Source: Lineus longissimus
Taxonomy: Eukaryota > Nemertea > Pilidiophora > Heteronemertea > Lineidae
Assembly: GCF_910592395.1 (NCBI RefSeq)
Contig: NC_088322.1
Coordinates: 3,410,001-3,474,000 of the forward strand
Direction: 5' to 3'
Length of the DNA: 64,000 nucleotides
Every line of letters begins with the position of its first letter. Positions within the stretch are counted from its first letter, which is position 1. Both the position numbers and the translations under genes were made by a program. The notes beneath the pieces were generated by a model that made no database searches, had not been told where the DNA came from, and worked only from the letters and a program-made list of their open reading frames with translations. Positions 22,640 to 33,046 of this stretch are shown here, piece by piece.

Positions 22640-25038
22640 TGATTTTCGAATGAGTTTTACAAGTCTAATGAATACCTAATAATGCCTTTCATGTTGACAA
22701 GGGCAGGATCACACCAGGAATGAAGCTATTCTGAAAAGTGACATCATACTTTTATAGGGCTGTTTGTGCCATTCATTTGCCTCTGATGCCGATTCAGCAC
22801 TAAATATTATCTTTGCAGAAGTGTCGATCATTTCGATGTACTGCGAGATGCGAGAGGCCCATTTTGGCAACTTTGAGTTACTCAATCTTGCCTGCTAAGT
22901 TGGTTATCAAAAACACCCTGTGGAATCAACTGCAACCTCTCCGAGCACCTCCTGCCTCACCGAGAAAATGGCCAACAAAGCAAATCTAGTCTCGGACTGT
23001 GGGGTGAGAAAGGCCTTATTATGTTCACCAGATTTCAGTGTTTCCACTCAATAGACTATAGATAGACCGCAACTTTTCAGTAATGTGAGATTGTAGAACT
23101 AGAATATCATTGACATTGAAGGACGTATGTTCAATGTATAATTATGGATTTATTTGACCGATTGATATGGGAATGCACTTGACACTTCTCTCGCCATGTT
23201 CTCTCGACCAAGATACAGCGTGTGAGGTCATGATGTATATCCCTCCTTATGTTTGAAATGAAAGTCCTCAAGTATAATGTTCAGTCCTATGCAACACCAG
23301 TCTTTTAGAATCAAAATATCACTCAGTATGCAAATTACTATTGAGAATTCACAAAATAACTTGAATGAAATTACAATTGTCCAGAATATAACCAGGAATA
23401 AAGAACAGGCAACAATTGTCCTCAAATACAGACCTCAAAACCTGGAGGTTGCTTTTAAAACGCAATTAACCATAAACGAGTCTCAAAACACAGCTACATG
23501 TAGACCATCTGAACCATGAGAACACACAAACTATAACAGAGTCAGGGTAGACAACCTGAACTCTGAGCTCAGTACAGGGTATTATTCTGACCCTAGATCT
23601 ATAGTACTGGCTTACACGTGTATATATATCGCAAGTATTAAAATAAACGTTTATCTAGCATTGAGTATCGATACGTTTCGTTTGAACGAGTGTCAGTTGA
23701 TTACACAAAATCGTTGAGATACGCCGGCGTTTTCCTGTCTCAATTTGAGCGTCAGGGCGGTTCATCCCTTGCGGCTGCCGGTATGATTGGATTTCCTAGA
23801 CGTTGTTCCACGATTTTTCGTCTCTATCTCCGGTTGTTGACTAAGCCCAGTGGCTGTTGTATCTCTGTCAATAACATGTCAGGGTGTCACTGGCATGACC
23901 ATGATGACTGGTCATGACACGTACAGCAATGTAGCCAGCTTGAGATTGTTAACTCCTGGAAAACTTGTCAATCTATCTTTGTCGGTTCCCAATGTCATGA
24001 ATGTCAATGATGATGATAGGCTGAGCTACTACGAGGCCTAAAAAAGGCCGAAGCGAAACACTCTCGTCAAGTCTCGAAGTCAAAACACCACCACAGCCAC
24101 AGTGTCAGTGCTGACAGGGCGACAATACGGTAGTGTCAGAATACGCCAAGTATTTGACGAATATATATCGCCCTTATTCGGTTGTATGTCTATCAAATCA
24201 TGCAGTTATTAGCCACTGATTAGCTACGCCACAAAACAATTGCACAAAATGTAAAATCTACGCCGGAAATGCCGGATGTTGTCAGTTCTGAGTGGATGCT
24301 GCGCCACCATGACTTGAAAAATTGAACTGAATTGTTCTTGATGACGACATTCTTTGGCGGGATATTTGAATTTGTATACTATTTTTCTAAGTCCCCATTC
24401 CTAACTTTGTCTCTCCGATTTGCCTTGTTAGTGGCGAAAAATAATCCCAAATATCATCTAAAACATTTTCCGATATGTTTTGCCGCTATAATTCCATAAC
24501 CAGACCAGATGATTTCGGATTATTGAAGGCCGAAAAAATTTCCTATAGCGCGTCCGTCGCAATGGCGGCGGCGGGTGCGCAACTTGAACACGGCTGACAG
24601 AAATCATGATTTTTTTCAGTATTGATCGATAAATATATATTTATATTTCTTTCTTCAGGTGCTACAGATATTCTTACCTTCAAATATTGGAATGAGCTCC
24701 TCCATCCCCCATGCTCTTAAATGATTTTCCATCTAAATGCTGTTGCGCGTCTTGGAAAAAATCGAAGCGGGAAAAAATGGCGGCGATTCTAAATTACCGT
24801 CTGCGCACGGGAAGCTCTTTGATTGGTCGAGACGTTTACTACCAAAGTAGTAAATGTAGGAATAGACACTTTTGATTGGTCAATTCAATTAACTGCACGG
24901 AAATAGTAAACAGCACATACTAAAACAACTGCGAAAGTAGTAATCAGAACCTCTAATAATCATTTAAGTAGTAATATGACGTTAACTTCTCAAAATAGTA
25001 AATGAATTAACTACTTTTAGCCCGAATTTTTTAGAGTG
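22640..25038. other. Right part of the transposon, no recognised genes
   Basis: No gene could be supported. Short ORFs lack domain signatures, although upstream exons of the minus-strand spliced gene could be hidden here. The last 200 bp are rich in TAGTAA words and lead to the TTTTTTAGAGTG end. Confidence 0.5.
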
Positions 25039-25823
25039 TGGAAGCGTGTGAAAAATTTATGGTTAAAAAATTTCAAGTTGCCGAGGGAAAATTAAAAGCT
25101 ATCCCTGCAAAGCGGTATGCCCCAGGAACAGCTCCCGTTGCCGGAGCTCCTATAATGGCAGTTTTTTTCATTGAACAGAACATATACGAAATGAGAGATG
25201 CGATTCTCGCCAAAGTGAAATCTCTCGGCGCAAGGTGTACAATACTGTACAAGAGACATTTAACCCCGCAACAAATATACACCATCGCTTACGATATCGG
25301 CGCAGGCAATTCACAGACTATGACTCGCGATGAATCTCGTGAAATTACAAACTACAATGATTTCCGCAATTTCGTGTTCTCTGACTCTCGGGTCATCGAA
25401 TATGAAAATGAGGAGAAAGCACTTGCAGCGAAAGACACGCAGAAGGCTACAGTTCGCAAATCTGTGAGCGCAGACGCCGATAGCGATGTTGAAATGGTGA
25501 CCGATAACCCTAAGACTGTTGAAATCGGAAATAGTAAAGTAATTGAACATGCAGAGGGAAAAACACAAATGGATACCGACGAGAAAAAAGATGGGGAAAA
25601 TGAAGAAAATACCGAAGACAGTGATGGCGATGAGAAAGCGACTGAAAAGGATCTCAAAAAAGAAGCTGAAGAAGATTTGACAATAAGTTCATCTTCGGAT
25701 GCCAGTCAGAGTGACAGTACTAAAACCTCAAAGAAAACTAAACCTGCAGCTACAACTGCTTTGAAGAAACGCAATGAAAGTAGTAGCAGTAGTAGCAGTA
25801 GCGAGAGCGAAGAAGTCGTGTAA
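25039..25823 (+). pseudogene. C-terminal part of the transposon-interrupted Lys/Ser-rich viral protein
   Basis: The frame is open immediately after the transposon border, in phase with the interrupted ORF ending at 17647. The first about 130 residues are globular (with RYAPGTAPVAG, MAVFFIEQNIYEM and LTPQQIYTIAYDIG). The rest is again acidic and Ser/Lys-rich and ends SSSSSSSESEEVV. The same composition in both halves supports one protein of about 764 residues. The first internal ATG is at 25059, but it is probably not a natural start. An AACTTCCTGAA motif follows the stop at 25829. Confidence 0.82.
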
Positions 25824-25931
25824 AATTGTAACTTCCTGAATATTGTAGCTTCCTCATTTGTAATAAAATATGAAAAATTGTTAATTTTGCTGTTTGGCTT
25901 TTTTGACAACAGATGTTTGCATATTAGGAGG

Positions 25932-26275
25932 ATGTGGTACCTCAGTAATCCCATTTTGAATCTGTTCCTGAAACCATACATGATGGAGTACGCCGAATGT
26001 GAGCAAAGGCTATGTGAATGTTTCCAAATGATGGAACCGGGTGGAACGTAGAGGTCAACTACGATAATCTCACAGCAAAAGATTATGACACACAGTCGCT
26101 AGCTGTCGGACAAGACATGGCAAACATTTTGCAACCATGTATGAAATATCCATCGTTGATGAAAGATTTTATTAAAACACTTTCATCAAAAATGGAACGC
26201 CCGCGAGATGAAATGAATCTCATGTTTCTCAAACATATTCTTGACTTTTTGCCAATGAACCATCAGGAATAAATT
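25932..26275 (+). pseudogene. Small viral ORF with a probable frameshift
   Basis: A frame from the ATG at 25932 (MWYLSNPILN...) is coding-like to about 26030. There it passes, with overlap, to a second frame (26018-26275) of 84 codons ending NHQE. The residue style is continuous across the switch, so one protein of about 115 residues with a single indel is likely. The alternative is that only the second frame, with its own ATG at 26018, is expressed. No family is recognised. Confidence 0.45.
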
Positions 26276-26332
26276 TACGTTTGGGTATATTTCATTGTAA
26301 CGCTTTGCATCAATCTCACATACTCTCTCACG

Positions 26333-26911
26333 ATGGCTACAGGCGGAAAATCTGTTACACCGTTGACCGGGGCTGAAATTATTGTGATCATTGATGGCAT
26401 TGATAACCCAAGGAAATGGGCAACGGACTGGGTAATGAAACGTGATAAAGTTGAAGATTTTCTAGATTTCATCGGTGTGTACGAGTCGTGCAATATCTAT
26501 GACAGCGGTTTGATTCACATCTCATTCATAAAACCGGTCTCTACCACATTGAAAAAGGTCAGAGATAAACTGCGTTCGTACGGTTTCCGTTTCCAAGGAC
26601 TGCGAAAAAGAACTACCACTAGAAATGCGGGGAAGCTGCTTGCTGAGTATACAAGTGACGGTACGGGTGAGATATACCCCAAAAACGTTCCCGATTCTGA
26701 CAGCGAAAGTGAATGTGGTGATGAATGGAATGCCATCAGCAAGAAAATGAACCGTTTGATTGCGAATCAGAAGGAAAAGTTCAAATCAATTCTCGCAAAT
26801 CACTATGAACAGGTGGAAAAACTTCTCAATGCCCATAAGAACGAAGTGAGCCAACTGATGGACAGAAAAAACAAAGAAATGCAAGATTTTGTCAAGAAGA
26901 GTAAAAAATGA
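26333..26911 (+). CDS. Unknown viral protein, 192 aa, C-terminal coiled coil
   Basis: The frame is intact with an ATG at 26333. The N-terminal about 115 residues form a compact alpha/beta-like domain (EIIVIIDGIDNPRKW, KVRDKLRSYGFRFQGLRKR). After a short acidic linker (PDSDSESECGDEW), residues about 140-192 form a charged helix rich in Lys, Glu and Asn, likely a coiled coil. There is no signal peptide or membrane segment. No family is recognised. An AATAAA-like signal follows the stop at about 26944. Confidence 0.7.
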   Translation: MATGGKSVTPLTGAEIIVIIDGIDNPRKWATDWVMKRDKVEDFLDFIGVYESCNIYDSGLIHISFIKPVSTTLKKVRDKLRSYGFRFQGLRKRTTTRNAGKLLAEYTSDGTGEIYPKNVPDSDSESECGDEWNAISKKMNRLIANQKEKFKSILANHYEQVEKLLNAHKNEVSQLMDRKNKEMQDFVKKSKK

Positions 26912-27448
26912 TTATGAAAAAATATAAGTTCCAAAATGTGTAAGTAATAAACATGTCCAACAAAAACTGTATTTGTGTTAATTTTGTCACAAATTCGTAT
27001 CAAAATTGATTTACTTGCCTTGGCCCGTCTTTTGTCCCAATATTGAGTCTTGTACTCAAATTGTTTTTGACATATCTCCCCAGCCAAGAATTGAAAGTTT
27101 TACACGACATGGAAGCTGGGTATTATTCTAACTTCCTGATTGTTAGGATACGATAAATATTTCTAACTTCCTTGTTCTGATAGTATGAATGGATAGCATA
27201 ATTAACTTCTTGTTTTTTTATTTTTTACTGGGCCCCTCTGATAACAACTGATATTGACTTTGAATGTAAAACATACTTGGTATTAAACGATACTACTATG
27301 AGTAGCAGTAGCAATTTGTTGTAGTTCAGTTAATTTTGGCGAAAATTAACTCAACAAATTTTTGGTATTTGCTGTCCGGTTTCAGAATCGGTTTCGAAGG
27401 CAGGGTATATAAGCCGTGTTTGAATTTGTACATTCACACATTCACAAA
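26912..27448. promoter_or_regulatory. Intergenic region with AACTTCCTG motifs, palindrome and TATA box
   Basis: Two AACTTCC motifs occur at about 27130 and 27162. At 27329-27362 lies a near-perfect palindrome, GTTAATTTTGGCGAAAATTAAC, followed by TCAACAAATTT. A TATA box (GTATATAAG) at 27405-27413 is 36 bp ahead of the ATG at 27449. The arrangement of palindrome, TATA and a short leader marks a typical viral promoter for the next gene. Confidence 0.65.
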
Positions 27449-28051
27449 ATGGCACAGTCAAAGCAACAACAGCGATTTCCATTCCCAGTTCTGCGAAATG
27501 ACAGTGAGGAACGTGATAAAATCTTTTCCTCAGTGGATTACAGCGAAATTGATCCATATATCAAACCTGCGATCATCCATCAGTACAGGGACGATTATAA
27601 TTTGGAGAAAAAGTATGCTGATGTGAAGTATATACAAATCGTTGGTACTGACATTGCTGAAACGTACCGTGACCTATGGCACGCTCAGAAAACAGTCAAT
27701 ATCTCTGGTACTTTGGAGCAGATCGAAGAAATGAAATTCTTGGATTCGAAAAATGGCCTGTTGTATGTAATGAACAATAGCATTCACCCGGGATCAAAGT
27801 CAGACGTGTTCGTGTACGTGAAGAAGGGCGAAGTTGTTACTGTGAAGGTGGGAGGAGAGGAATTGCCTGTCTGCGTTACTCGCGATGAATTCAAGGAAAG
27901 ATACTTTTGTGAAGTGAAAAATGTGACAATCAATGACATTGCTGAAATTGTGGACACGGCGAGAAAGGAATCGAAAATTGTGACACGAGATGTCTACGTT
28001 GAATCGTTTCTGGATGGAGAGTATTGCGGTATGGAAAACTTTCTGAAATAA
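27449..28051 (+). CDS. Unknown viral protein, 200 aa
   Basis: The ATG at 27449 is chosen because it is the first ATG downstream of the clear TATA box; the longer frame begins with a non-ATG codon. The protein is soluble-looking, mixed alpha/beta, with no signal peptide or membrane segment and few cysteines. It begins with a Gln-rich N-terminus (MAQSKQQQRF) and ends CGMENFLK. The strong palindrome-plus-TATA promoter suggests it is well expressed. No family is recognised. Confidence 0.7.
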   Translation: MAQSKQQQRFPFPVLRNDSEERDKIFSSVDYSEIDPYIKPAIIHQYRDDYNLEKKYADVKYIQIVGTDIAETYRDLWHAQKTVNISGTLEQIEEMKFLDSKNGLLYVMNNSIHPGSKSDVFVYVKKGEVVTVKVGGEELPVCVTRDEFKERYFCEVKNVTINDIAEIVDTARKESKIVTRDVYVESFLDGEYCGMENFLK

Positions 28052-28084
28052 GGAATTTTGAATTTCGTGTTCAAATCGCGTAAC

Positions 28085-28327
28085 ATGATTTTGCCGCATG
28101 TTGAAGGGATTCTTGTGATGGCAGGAAACAACCAAAGGACTGTATTTCCCATTCCTGAACTGTTCCGTAAAGTTGTTGTGTTTGATACAGGAAATCCTGA
28201 TTCACCTGCGTTTTGTTACAATTTTGAGGACGATTACACCCAAAATCCACAGTGGTACCTTGTTTGTACGAATTTGTTCATGTCTAACGCTGGAATGGAC
28301 CATATCATAAAAGTTGACTTTCAGTAA
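28085..28327 (+). CDS. Small unknown viral protein, 80 aa
   Basis: The ORF from the ATG at 28085 starts 33 bp after the preceding stop and encodes MILPHVEGIL... to IIKVDFQ. It is hydrophobic-acidic without a clear membrane segment. The text (FPIPELF) loosely echoes the N-terminus of the preceding protein (FPFPVLR), which could mean a duplicated module. No family is recognised. An AATAAA signal lies at about 28384. Confidence 0.5.
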   Translation: MILPHVEGILVMAGNNQRTVFPIPELFRKVVVFDTGNPDSPAFCYNFEDDYTQNPQWYLVCTNLFMSNAGMDHIIKVDFQ

Positions 28328-28458
28328 CACATGATAGTGGTAAAAGTAATGATAATAATAATACTATGGTGTATGGCAAAACAATAAAAAATGTGTATTT
28401 ATAACCATACGTAGGCGTTTATTATTTTCCATCGATTTGGCTATTTTTATGCATAAAC

Positions 28459-29085
28459 ATGGGTTGTTTGCTAAATATAACGACTATAAGGAGGCAAATG
28501 AGGCCATCGTATGTTATCACGATGCAAGAGGTCAGTTGGCAACTTGGAAACCACCACGCTATAAATCATTTCAAACAATTTGGTATTGAACCTGATGCAA
28601 AGTACTTGAAAATTGCACGAAAGTTATATCGGTACAATGCTAATGAGTTCAATGTCCTAATGCATGCAGAACAGTCACAAGAATTGGAAGTTTTCCTGTC
28701 ATTGATTGATATGATAGGACGTGCGGTCACCAAATTAAACTGGGACATGCCAAACAACATGAAAAGTAAGTTAGCATCCACCTACATTTTAGAAGCACTG
28801 TTCCAGAATTTGGGTTATACCGAAGACGATAACCTAATTCCATATGTTTTGGATAAAACTGGTTTCGAAGATCTAAAACCGATACGAAATGCGATATTGA
28901 TAATTCTTTGTGATTTCTGGTACATGCGTAATGACATTGAGGTTGATCAGGTGGATTTGGAAGACGCGGTTGAAGTGTTGAATAATTATGTCAAAGCAAG
29001 ATCCGATTACATGTTGGAAATCCCACTTTTCGAAATCACATTCGAGGAAGACATGGACGATGGGGAGGAAACGGAACAAATCTAA
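28459..29085 (+). CDS. Unknown viral protein, 208 aa, helical
   Basis: The ATG is at 28459 and the frame is intact. The protein is predominantly helical in appearance, with an acidic C-terminus (EEDMDDGEETEQI). There is no signal peptide, membrane segment or known motif. A TATA-like GTATATAAC overlaps the region just after its stop and serves the next gene. No family is recognised. Confidence 0.65.
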   Translation: MGCLLNITTIRRQMRPSYVITMQEVSWQLGNHHAINHFKQFGIEPDAKYLKIARKLYRYNANEFNVLMHAEQSQELEVFLSLIDMIGRAVTKLNWDMPNNMKSKLASTYILEALFQNLGYTEDDNLIPYVLDKTGFEDLKPIRNAILIILCDFWYMRNDIEVDQVDLEDAVEVLNNYVKARSDYMLEIPLFEITFEEDMDDGEETEQI

Positions 29086-29160
29086 CAAATTTTGTATATA
29101 ACACCCATCATGAATTTTGAAAAATCATTTCTGCGTCTGAATTGCAATTCAGACGCAATC

Positions 29161-30104
29161 ATGAAGTTGATTCTGTGTTTGTTATTTGTGGCTGTTGCTG
29201 GGCGGCGAGACATTCGGCAAAAGTTTGTGAAAATTGACTGGGACGGCGAATACAGCGCTGATTATGTCGAAATTTCTTGCCCAAAGGACGATCGAATGTC
29301 AAATCAACTTGCATGTTGACAGATCATTTAGATGTTACTGTACCACAGACAACTCCAATTTCTTTTGAGAAAATAGAGGTAGTGAGAAAACACAAAGGTA
29401 GGAAAAGAAAAAATAGACACGGACGGCGGCGTGGAAAAGGCAAGAAGGATGGTGATGTAGAAGAAACGAGCATTTCTTTTCCTTATTGTATTGGAAGCGA
29501 CCGCACAAGTGCAATGGAAGTTTATGGGTATGACATCGGACTAGGCGATTATACGTTGTTACCAACGTATACAGAACTTAGTATCAGTGATTTCTCTGTT
29601 TTTTGGATTCCACCTGAGAAAATATTCAAACAACTCTATGGTATGCCTGAAAACTATGCGATTCCTGATTACGTTAGAAAGATGCATATCTTGGCGATGT
29701 TGTTCAACAGTTATGACAAAGTCAGTATATTGCATATTGCGAATGCATACGACTTCTGCATAGGAAAGATAGATTTCAAATATTTTATTGTTGGTGCTCT
29801 TTCATTTTGTTTCTATGAATATGTGGAACAAGCAGATAAGAAGTTGACTATAGTAGTTCCTGGTACAATAACTCCAAAGTCTCCCAACTTGCTGAAATAT
29901 TTTGCCTATAATGGTTGCATCGTGATTCCTGTTGTGTTTGACAATGTTTTGGTTGTTGATATCGAAAGATACATTTTCCCAATTGTAGACAATGACATGT
30001 ATATGGCCACATGCAGTTATAGCCGCGGAAAAGTTAGCGAAAGACTGAAGTTAAATAAATTACCAGAAAGTATGATCGAAGATATCGCTACCAGCGCATA
30101 CTAA
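29161..30104 (+). pseudogene. Secreted or membrane-targeted viral protein, frameshifted
   Basis: The ATG at 29161 lies about 65 bp after a TATA-like box (29094-29102) and opens a signal peptide (MKLILCLLFVAVAG). That frame stops at 29319 after about 52 residues. The downstream frame carries the rest of a coding-like protein to 30104, with a very basic stretch (KHKGRKRKNRHGRRRGKGKK) and a hydrophobic, Tyr-rich C-terminal domain. The switch near 29290-29320 is a frameshift. Without it the product would be a secreted or membrane protein of about 310 residues. No family is recognised. Confidence 0.55.
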
Positions 30105-30128
30105 AATTCTTATTCTCTGTAAATTGTA

Positions 30129-30974
30129 CGGGATTATAGTATAGGTAGGACGTCTGCAAAATTATATTGTTCTTTGGAAAATAATGACCAACAATCGCTG
30201 CTGCACGAATTAGATTATGACCTCGAAAGTGTTTTATTACTACTTTCTCAATATGTTCCTCCACCTATGGTCGAGGCACAAACCAGCGGACCAGTAGTTT
30301 TATCTGCGACACCCATACTGCATTCTTATGGATTCAAATAATTATACGAATATTATAGAAGCCAAGTGCGAGTTTCCAGTTTTGGATATTAGTTCTGTGT
30401 ACATGAAAATGAATAAAGGTGAAATTCAAAAAAAATTCAATGCTATTTTGAGCGATACGTGTTCTCAACAATATAATAAGATATGAAATTTGGTGCCGGA
30501 GATCCGTACTACTACAAAAGGGGTGCTGATATTCACATGCCTTATGCTCTTGGATGTAGTGTTGCTTCTGGTACGAATTGCGGTAAACAGCACTGTAAAT
30601 TCAACATTCAAGTGGACACGCATCAGTACAAAATGAAAAATTACGACCCGAATGAAATTATTCAACCGGCCGTGAACGGGAACGAGAACATGACTAATAC
30701 AACTGCATCCCTCTTTAGCGAATTTGAATGGGTTTGTACCAGCTGGGGCTGTTAAGGTGTCTCACAATCCACTGAAATGCGTATATGATGATAAGAGTTT
30801 GCTGACAACGAATGGATTATAGATTCACATTTCGTCCAGTTAACTGGTCATTGTAAGGTTAGATGTTGGTTTGGTGAAAAAAGGATAACGCATCGACAAT
30901 TGTTGCGAGAATTTGTCTTCCAAAATCCGGACCCAGTTGATAAACCGAAACCTCGAAACCCTGAAAAGAAATGA
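30129..30974 (+). pseudogene. Degenerate cysteine-containing viral gene
   Basis: At least four short open frames follow one another on the plus strand: 30129-30341, 30328-30486, 30483-30755, and a last one ending at 30974. Each is coding-like and they are joined by frame changes. The third has YALGCSVASGTNCGKQHC with an NMTNTT glycosylation-like patch. The fourth has QLTGHCKVRCWFGEKR. The Cys-rich style suggests an extracellular or virion-surface protein. It could be one decayed gene or overlapping small genes. I do not recognise the family. Confidence 0.4.
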
Positions 30975-31107
30975 CGTAAACAAAGACATTTTATATTGTA
31001 ATCACATTTATTAGCATTTTGTATATTCATACTAAAATAAAATAACAGATGTACTCAAAATTCCCAACTTTGATTTTTTTCGAAAAATTTTCTTTCCTGA
31101 TTTGAAA

Positions 31108-31184
31108 TCAGATTCTGAACAGGAAGTTAAAATTGGATTTTGAAAAATATTCCAAGTCCTAACTTCCTGTTCAAAATCCAATTT
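31108..31184. repeat. Interdigitated inverted repeats carrying the AACTTCCTG motif
   Basis: GAACAGGAAGTT (about 31117) pairs with AACTTCCTGTTC (about 31161). AATTGGATTTTGAA (about 31131) pairs with TTCAAAATCCAATT (about 31171). The order is A-B-A'-B', so the two hairpins exclude each other or form a pseudoknot-like fold. It lies just past the 3' end of the 186-aa minus-strand gene. Confidence 0.75.
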
Positions 31185-31185
31185 T

Positions 31186-31746
31186 TTATTTCTTCGATTT
31201 CAATGAAAATTTCGGAAAGTTTGTAATTTGTTCGCAGTCTGAAGAATCAGAATCGCTATCCGAGTCGTCTCTGGGTAGTATAATGGTGTTCGCAGCCTCC
31301 TTGGTCACATGTTTGGCATCCGAGACGTATCTTCTATAGTCTTCGAACCTTTCGGCAATTTCTTCTGTGTCATTTTCGAAATCGCAGATACTTTTAACCT
31401 TTTCACCGAAGTAAGCTGCTCTTTTGAGATTTTGTACGGTATGTATTCCTTGGATCACACGTAGGTTGTCGGCTGTTAGTTGTTTGTTGATTTTATAATA
31501 CTTTTTCTTGTGCTTGAGACATTTCTTTTGCTCATCGGCTATATTGTCAAGTGATTTCAACGTATGCCTCGTTCCCACGTCGTCCACGAGGGATGTTTGA
31601 CACGCTGCAGCTGTGGTTTGTATATTCTGTGATGCGCTGAGACATATTACCCTGGTCATTTCGTGTTCTCCAATTTCATCTTCCAATTGAGCGGTGTTTG
31701 ATGCGGATGAGGTAAACGCCGTTGTAGCCGCAGATGATGCTGCCAT
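31186..31746 (-). CDS. Unknown viral protein, 186 aa
   Basis: The frame is intact from the ATG at 31746. The N-terminus is Ala/Ser/Thr-rich (MAASSAATTAFTSSASN). The middle is helical and Lys-rich (KKCLKHKKKYYKINKQL). The C-terminus has an acidic serine stretch (DDSDSDSDSSDCE) suitable for CK2 phosphorylation. No signal peptide or membrane segment is seen. It follows the 421-aa gene on the same strand with 14 bp between, so the two may share a transcript. No family is recognised. Confidence 0.7.
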   Translation of the reverse strand: MAASSAATTAFTSSASNTAQLEDEIGEHEMTRVICLSASQNIQTTAAACQTSLVDDVGTRHTLKSLDNIADEQKKCLKHKKKYYKINKQLTADNLRVIQGIHTVQNLKRAAYFGEKVKSICDFENDTEEIAERFEDYRRYVSDAKHVTKEAANTIILPRDDSDSDSDSSDCEQITNFPKFSLKSKK

Positions 31747-31760
31747 GATATAGACTCTGG

Positions 31761-33026
31761 TTACTCGTCGGTTGCTGTTGGCTGTTTAGGTCTAATACCT
31801 CTTCTCTGGCGCCAACTACCAAACGTCGACTTCTTTTTTGCTGTTAGGTAGGATTTATTTTGTCCAGGATGGTCTTTTGAAAAGGAATAGTTGATAAATC
31901 TCGGACTTTTATTATCAAGGTTAAAGTAGATTGAATCGGGTATAGATAAGAGTGAATCGGTAATAAAGACTGTGTTAAGCTCTGTATTGTTTTTGGTCAC
32001 TGATCGCAGAATCCACTGTCTAACTGGTGGTATGTATTCGAATTGTTGGGTGATTATTGAATTTGACTCGATATCATGGAATTTTTCAATCCATGTATAC
32101 CGCAGAGGTGCTTGTCTGCAACTTAGTATATTTTTAGTAGAAATATCGTATTCCAACTCCCAACTGTTGCCCGAATCTGGATTATAGAAATTAATCACGA
32201 GCGAATTTTTGTTTGCATTCGAATACACCGCAGATGTAACCGTACTCCCTGTGTCTACGTATTTTCCACCTAATGTTAGTTTTCTGACAGTGAAACCGTT
32301 TGGCTTGATATTGTCCTGTGAATCGTACGACCATATTGTTAAAGTGTATGTGTCGTACCTTTGTCCTGTAGGATCCAACGTGAGCGATAGGAAGGTGTGA
32401 TCGTTGATTAGGAGAAGAACGTCATTATTTTCGTCGTGTTCGTATAAATGAATTCCATGATCACCAATTCGAAAATCGCCCTCAACAATTGAACCCTGTA
32501 GACATTGATCTACAGTTTTCAACTCCAAATTCTTACACAAGAAAAGGGGCGTGGTCTGTTCGGCAGATTTTTTTTGTTGTTGTTGCATTTGTTGGCTTAT
32601 GTAGGGTCTGACAATTTTAATATTATTCAATTGTAGACAATTGACAATATTGTATAAAGGTTGCTGTTGTTGGTCCACACGGTCCATTTTGTTGTTGGAA
32701 TTGTTGTATAATGTCAATAGAGGCGTGTCCGGAAACGGAACGTGTTTAAATACTGGTTTTCGATCCAAACAGAGTAAGATCATCGAATTGCAAACACTTG
32801 GTACCGTTATGAGATCTTTGGTTATGTCGCTGACTTGAAATCCGTATGTTATAGCCAATGTCTGTGCACTCATGATTACCGAAAGTCCGAATTTATCCGC
32901 AAGTTCTAAATCCAAAGACCAAGAATTGCTGTTCAGCGTAGCGTTGTTGTGTACTGTAAATAAACGTCCGTTATTCACTGTAATTATTTTGTGCTTGAAT
33001 TGACTATCTATGCGAAGTGAATCCAT
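31761..33026 (-). CDS. Unknown viral protein, 421 aa
   Basis: The ATG at 33026 is used because the longer frame starts with TTG. The protein looks beta-rich, with many short Thr/Ser/Asn/Tyr strands, a Gln stretch (SQQMQQQQKKS) near residue 150 and a basic tail (SWRQRRGIRPKQP). No signal peptide or membrane segment is visible. It is divergent from the 420-aa gene at 33047 with only 20 bp between the start codons, so the two promoters must overlap each other's coding region. No family is recognised. Confidence 0.72.
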   Translation of the reverse strand: MDSLRIDSQFKHKIITVNNGRLFTVHNNATLNSNSWSLDLELADKFGLSVIMSAQTLAITYGFQVSDITKDLITVPSVCNSMILLCLDRKPVFKHVPFPDTPLLTLYNNSNNKMDRVDQQQQPLYNIVNCLQLNNIKIVRPYISQQMQQQQKKSAEQTTPLFLCKNLELKTVDQCLQGSIVEGDFRIGDHGIHLYEHDENNDVLLLINDHTFLSLTLDPTGQRYDTYTLTIWSYDSQDNIKPNGFTVRKLTLGGKYVDTGSTVTSAVYSNANKNSLVINFYNPDSGNSWELEYDISTKNILSCRQAPLRYTWIEKFHDIESNSIITQQFEYIPPVRQWILRSVTKNNTELNTVFITDSLLSIPDSIYFNLDNKSPRFINYSFSKDHPGQNKSYLTAKKKSTFGSWRQRRGIRPKQPTATDE

Positions 33027-33046
33027 ATTCAAATTGCGAAGTTGAT

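Larger units (their letters stand above)
17648..25038. mobile_element. 7391-bp CACTA/EnSpm-like DNA transposon inserted in a viral gene
   Basis: The left end begins CACTCTAAGAA and the right end, read on the minus strand, CACTCTAAAAAA. A TG dinucleotide flanks both ends (17646-17647 and 25039-25040). Short CACT-type terminal inverted repeats, a 2-bp target duplication and subterminal arrays of TAGTAA/TTACTA words (17660-17900 and 24840-25020) fit the CACTA/EnSpm superfamily. Removing the element and one TG leaves the surrounding viral reading frame in phase, which fixes the borders independently. No transposase ORF is visible. The interior holds a spliced gene on the minus strand, a SINE and foldback repeats, so it is probably a non-autonomous element with cargo. 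Confidence 0.82.

Noticed and set aside
30483-30755. Baculovirus-type per os infectivity factor
   Set aside because: The Cys-rich style is suggestive, but no diagnostic motif could be matched by eye.
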